A DNA stretch of 64,000 bases from Lentzea flava (lineage in GTDB: Bacteria > Actinomycetota > Actinomycetes > Mycobacteriales > Pseudonocardiaceae). A program made the position numbers and the translations under genes. The notes under the pieces were generated by a model that saw only the letters and a program-made list of their open reading frames with translations, ran no database searches and had not been told where the DNA came from. This document shows, one piece after another, positions 63,350 through 64,000 of the stretch. The stretch covers positions 1-64,000 of the forward strand of contig NZ_BMRE01000035.1 of the NCBI RefSeq assembly GCF_014648475.1, in the 5' to 3' direction. How positions within the stretch are numbered: position 1 is the stretch's first letter; each line of letters starts with the position of its first letter.

Positions 63350-64000
63350 ATGAAGAAGTTTCTGATCACGGGTGGCGGTAGTGGCATCGGGCTGGCGACG
63401 GCGCGGGTGCTGGTCGAGGAGGGTGCGCGGGTCGTCGTGGCCGGGCGTTCGCAGGAGCGGTTGGCGTTGGCGCGCGAGCAACTCGGCGTCGAGACGGTGG
63501 TCGCGGACGTGTCGAAGCCGGCCGACGTCGAGGCGTTGATGGACCAGGCCGGCGAGATCGACGGTCTTTTCGCGAACGCGGGGATCGGCGTGTTCACCGA
63601 GTTCGGGAAGATCACCGAGGAGGACGTGGACCGGGTGCTGGCCACGAACTTCAAGGGCGTGTACTTCACGGTGCAGCGGGCGCGGTTGAAGCCGGGCGCG
63701 TCGGTGGTGATCAACGCGTCGTGGACGGTCCATCGGGGGCTCGTCGGGGCGTCGCTCTACACGGCCAGCAAGGCGGCGGTGCACAGCCTGGCGCGCACGC
63801 TCGGGGCGGAGATGCCGGGGGTTCGGGTCAACACGGTCAGTCCCGGGTTCATCGCGACGGACATGTTCACCGGCAACGTCGTCGACGACGAGCCGTACCG
63901 GCGGCAGGTCGTGATGGGGCGGCTGGGCGAGCCGGAGGACGTGGCGCACGTCGTGTCGTTCCTGCTGTCGGACCGCGCGGGGTACGTGACGGGGCAGGAC
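63350..64000 (+). CDS. SDR family oxidoreductase, cut by the window end
   Basis: First 217 residues of a short-chain dehydrogenase/reductase; the 3' end lies beyond the window. The cofactor motif is KFLITGGGSGIGLATARVLV (TGxxxGxG), and the NAG motif is in GLFANAGIGVFTEF. The catalytic Ser is in INASWTVHRG and the Tyr-x3-Lys is in SLYTASKAAVHSLARTLGAE. GRSQERL after the second strand suggests an NADPH preference. ATG 63350. It is divergent from the PPOX gene by 102 bases. Substrate unknown. Confidence 0.92.
   Translation, partial: MKKFLITGGGSGIGLATARVLVEEGARVVVAGRSQERLALAREQLGVETVVADVSKPADVEALMDQAGEIDGLFANAGIGVFTEFGKITEEDVDRVLATNFKGVYFTVQRARLKPGASVVINASWTVHRGLVGASLYTASKAAVHSLARTLGAEMPGVRVNTVSPGFIATDMFTGNVVDDEPYRRQVVMGRLGEPEDVAHVVSFLLSDRAGYVTGQD

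Overview
The window is high-GC DNA with many GTG starts and very dense, often overlapping genes. Its gene content (WhiB-like protein, YbaB/EspC/WXG-type secretion genes, PPOX F420-type oxidoreductase, GT87 mannosyltransferase, YqeB, DinB2-like polymerase) points to a filamentous actinomycete, most likely of the Pseudonocardiaceae (Lentzea/Saccharothrix/Amycolatopsis type). The genus is an inference from gene content, not a database match. I found no rRNA, tRNA or CRISPR array.

Layout. (1) About 0.4-8.8 kb is chromosomal: a MarR regulator, an MmcQ/YjbR protein, two divergent VOC proteins, a four-gene ABC operon with an alpha/beta-hydrolase-ABC ATPase fusion and two tiny duplicated ORFs, a TerC gene under a yybP-ykoY manganese riboswitch, and an amidohydrolase. 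(2) About 8.83-26.27 kb is a ~17.4 kb integrative element bounded by a 12-bp direct repeat. It sits in what would otherwise be an ~89-bp gap between the divergent amidohydrolase and S9 peptidase genes. It has a tyrosine integrase, a putative excisionase, two XRE regulators, an RHH regulator with a triplicated operator, a WhiB-like protein, a SigD/ShbA-like ECF sigma factor, a four-TM protein and chains of small genes joined by ATGA/GTGA overlaps. It also carries a terminase-small-like protein and a complete orphan tail tape-measure protein. No capsid, portal, large terminase, tail tube, lysis or conjugation gene is visible, so it resembles neither a full prophage nor a typical AICE; a phage satellite or an undescribed phage-derived element fits better. 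(3) 26.3-33.6 kb is chromosomal: S9 peptidase, FAD oxidoreductase, a RES/Xre toxin-antitoxin locus, a GT87 transferase, an HdeD-like membrane protein and an ASCH-like protein. (4) 33.6-40.65 kb is a polymorphic-toxin locus: YbaB-like protein, EspC-like secretion protein, a 1510-residue toxin with a repeat-rich stalk and an endonuclease tip, and two paralogous immunity-like proteins. (5) 40.8-64 kb is housekeeping and accessory chromosome: FKBP, secreted trypsin, beta-propeller protein, EI24, XRE regulator, GNAT, YihY, PH-domain membrane proteins, class-V aminotransferase, TetR, DinB-fold protein, quinone reductase, secreted endonuclease I, NUDIX, DinB2-like polymerase with Ile at the steric gate, methyltransferases, SRPBCC/ArsR pair, PLP aminotransferase, PPOX oxidoreductase and an SDR cut by the window end.

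How the parts work together. In the element, genes on the plus strand (9.36-16.1 kb) and minus strand (24.2-16.1 kb) converge near 16.11 kb, where the tape measure ends. Integrase, excisionase and XRE sit next to the right end as a control module. The toxin locus reads as one minus-strand unit (YbaB-like, EspC-like, toxin, immunity) ending at a strong hairpin. The TerC leader shows a readable manganese switch in which the 3' strand of the closing stem can instead pair with the ribosome binding site.
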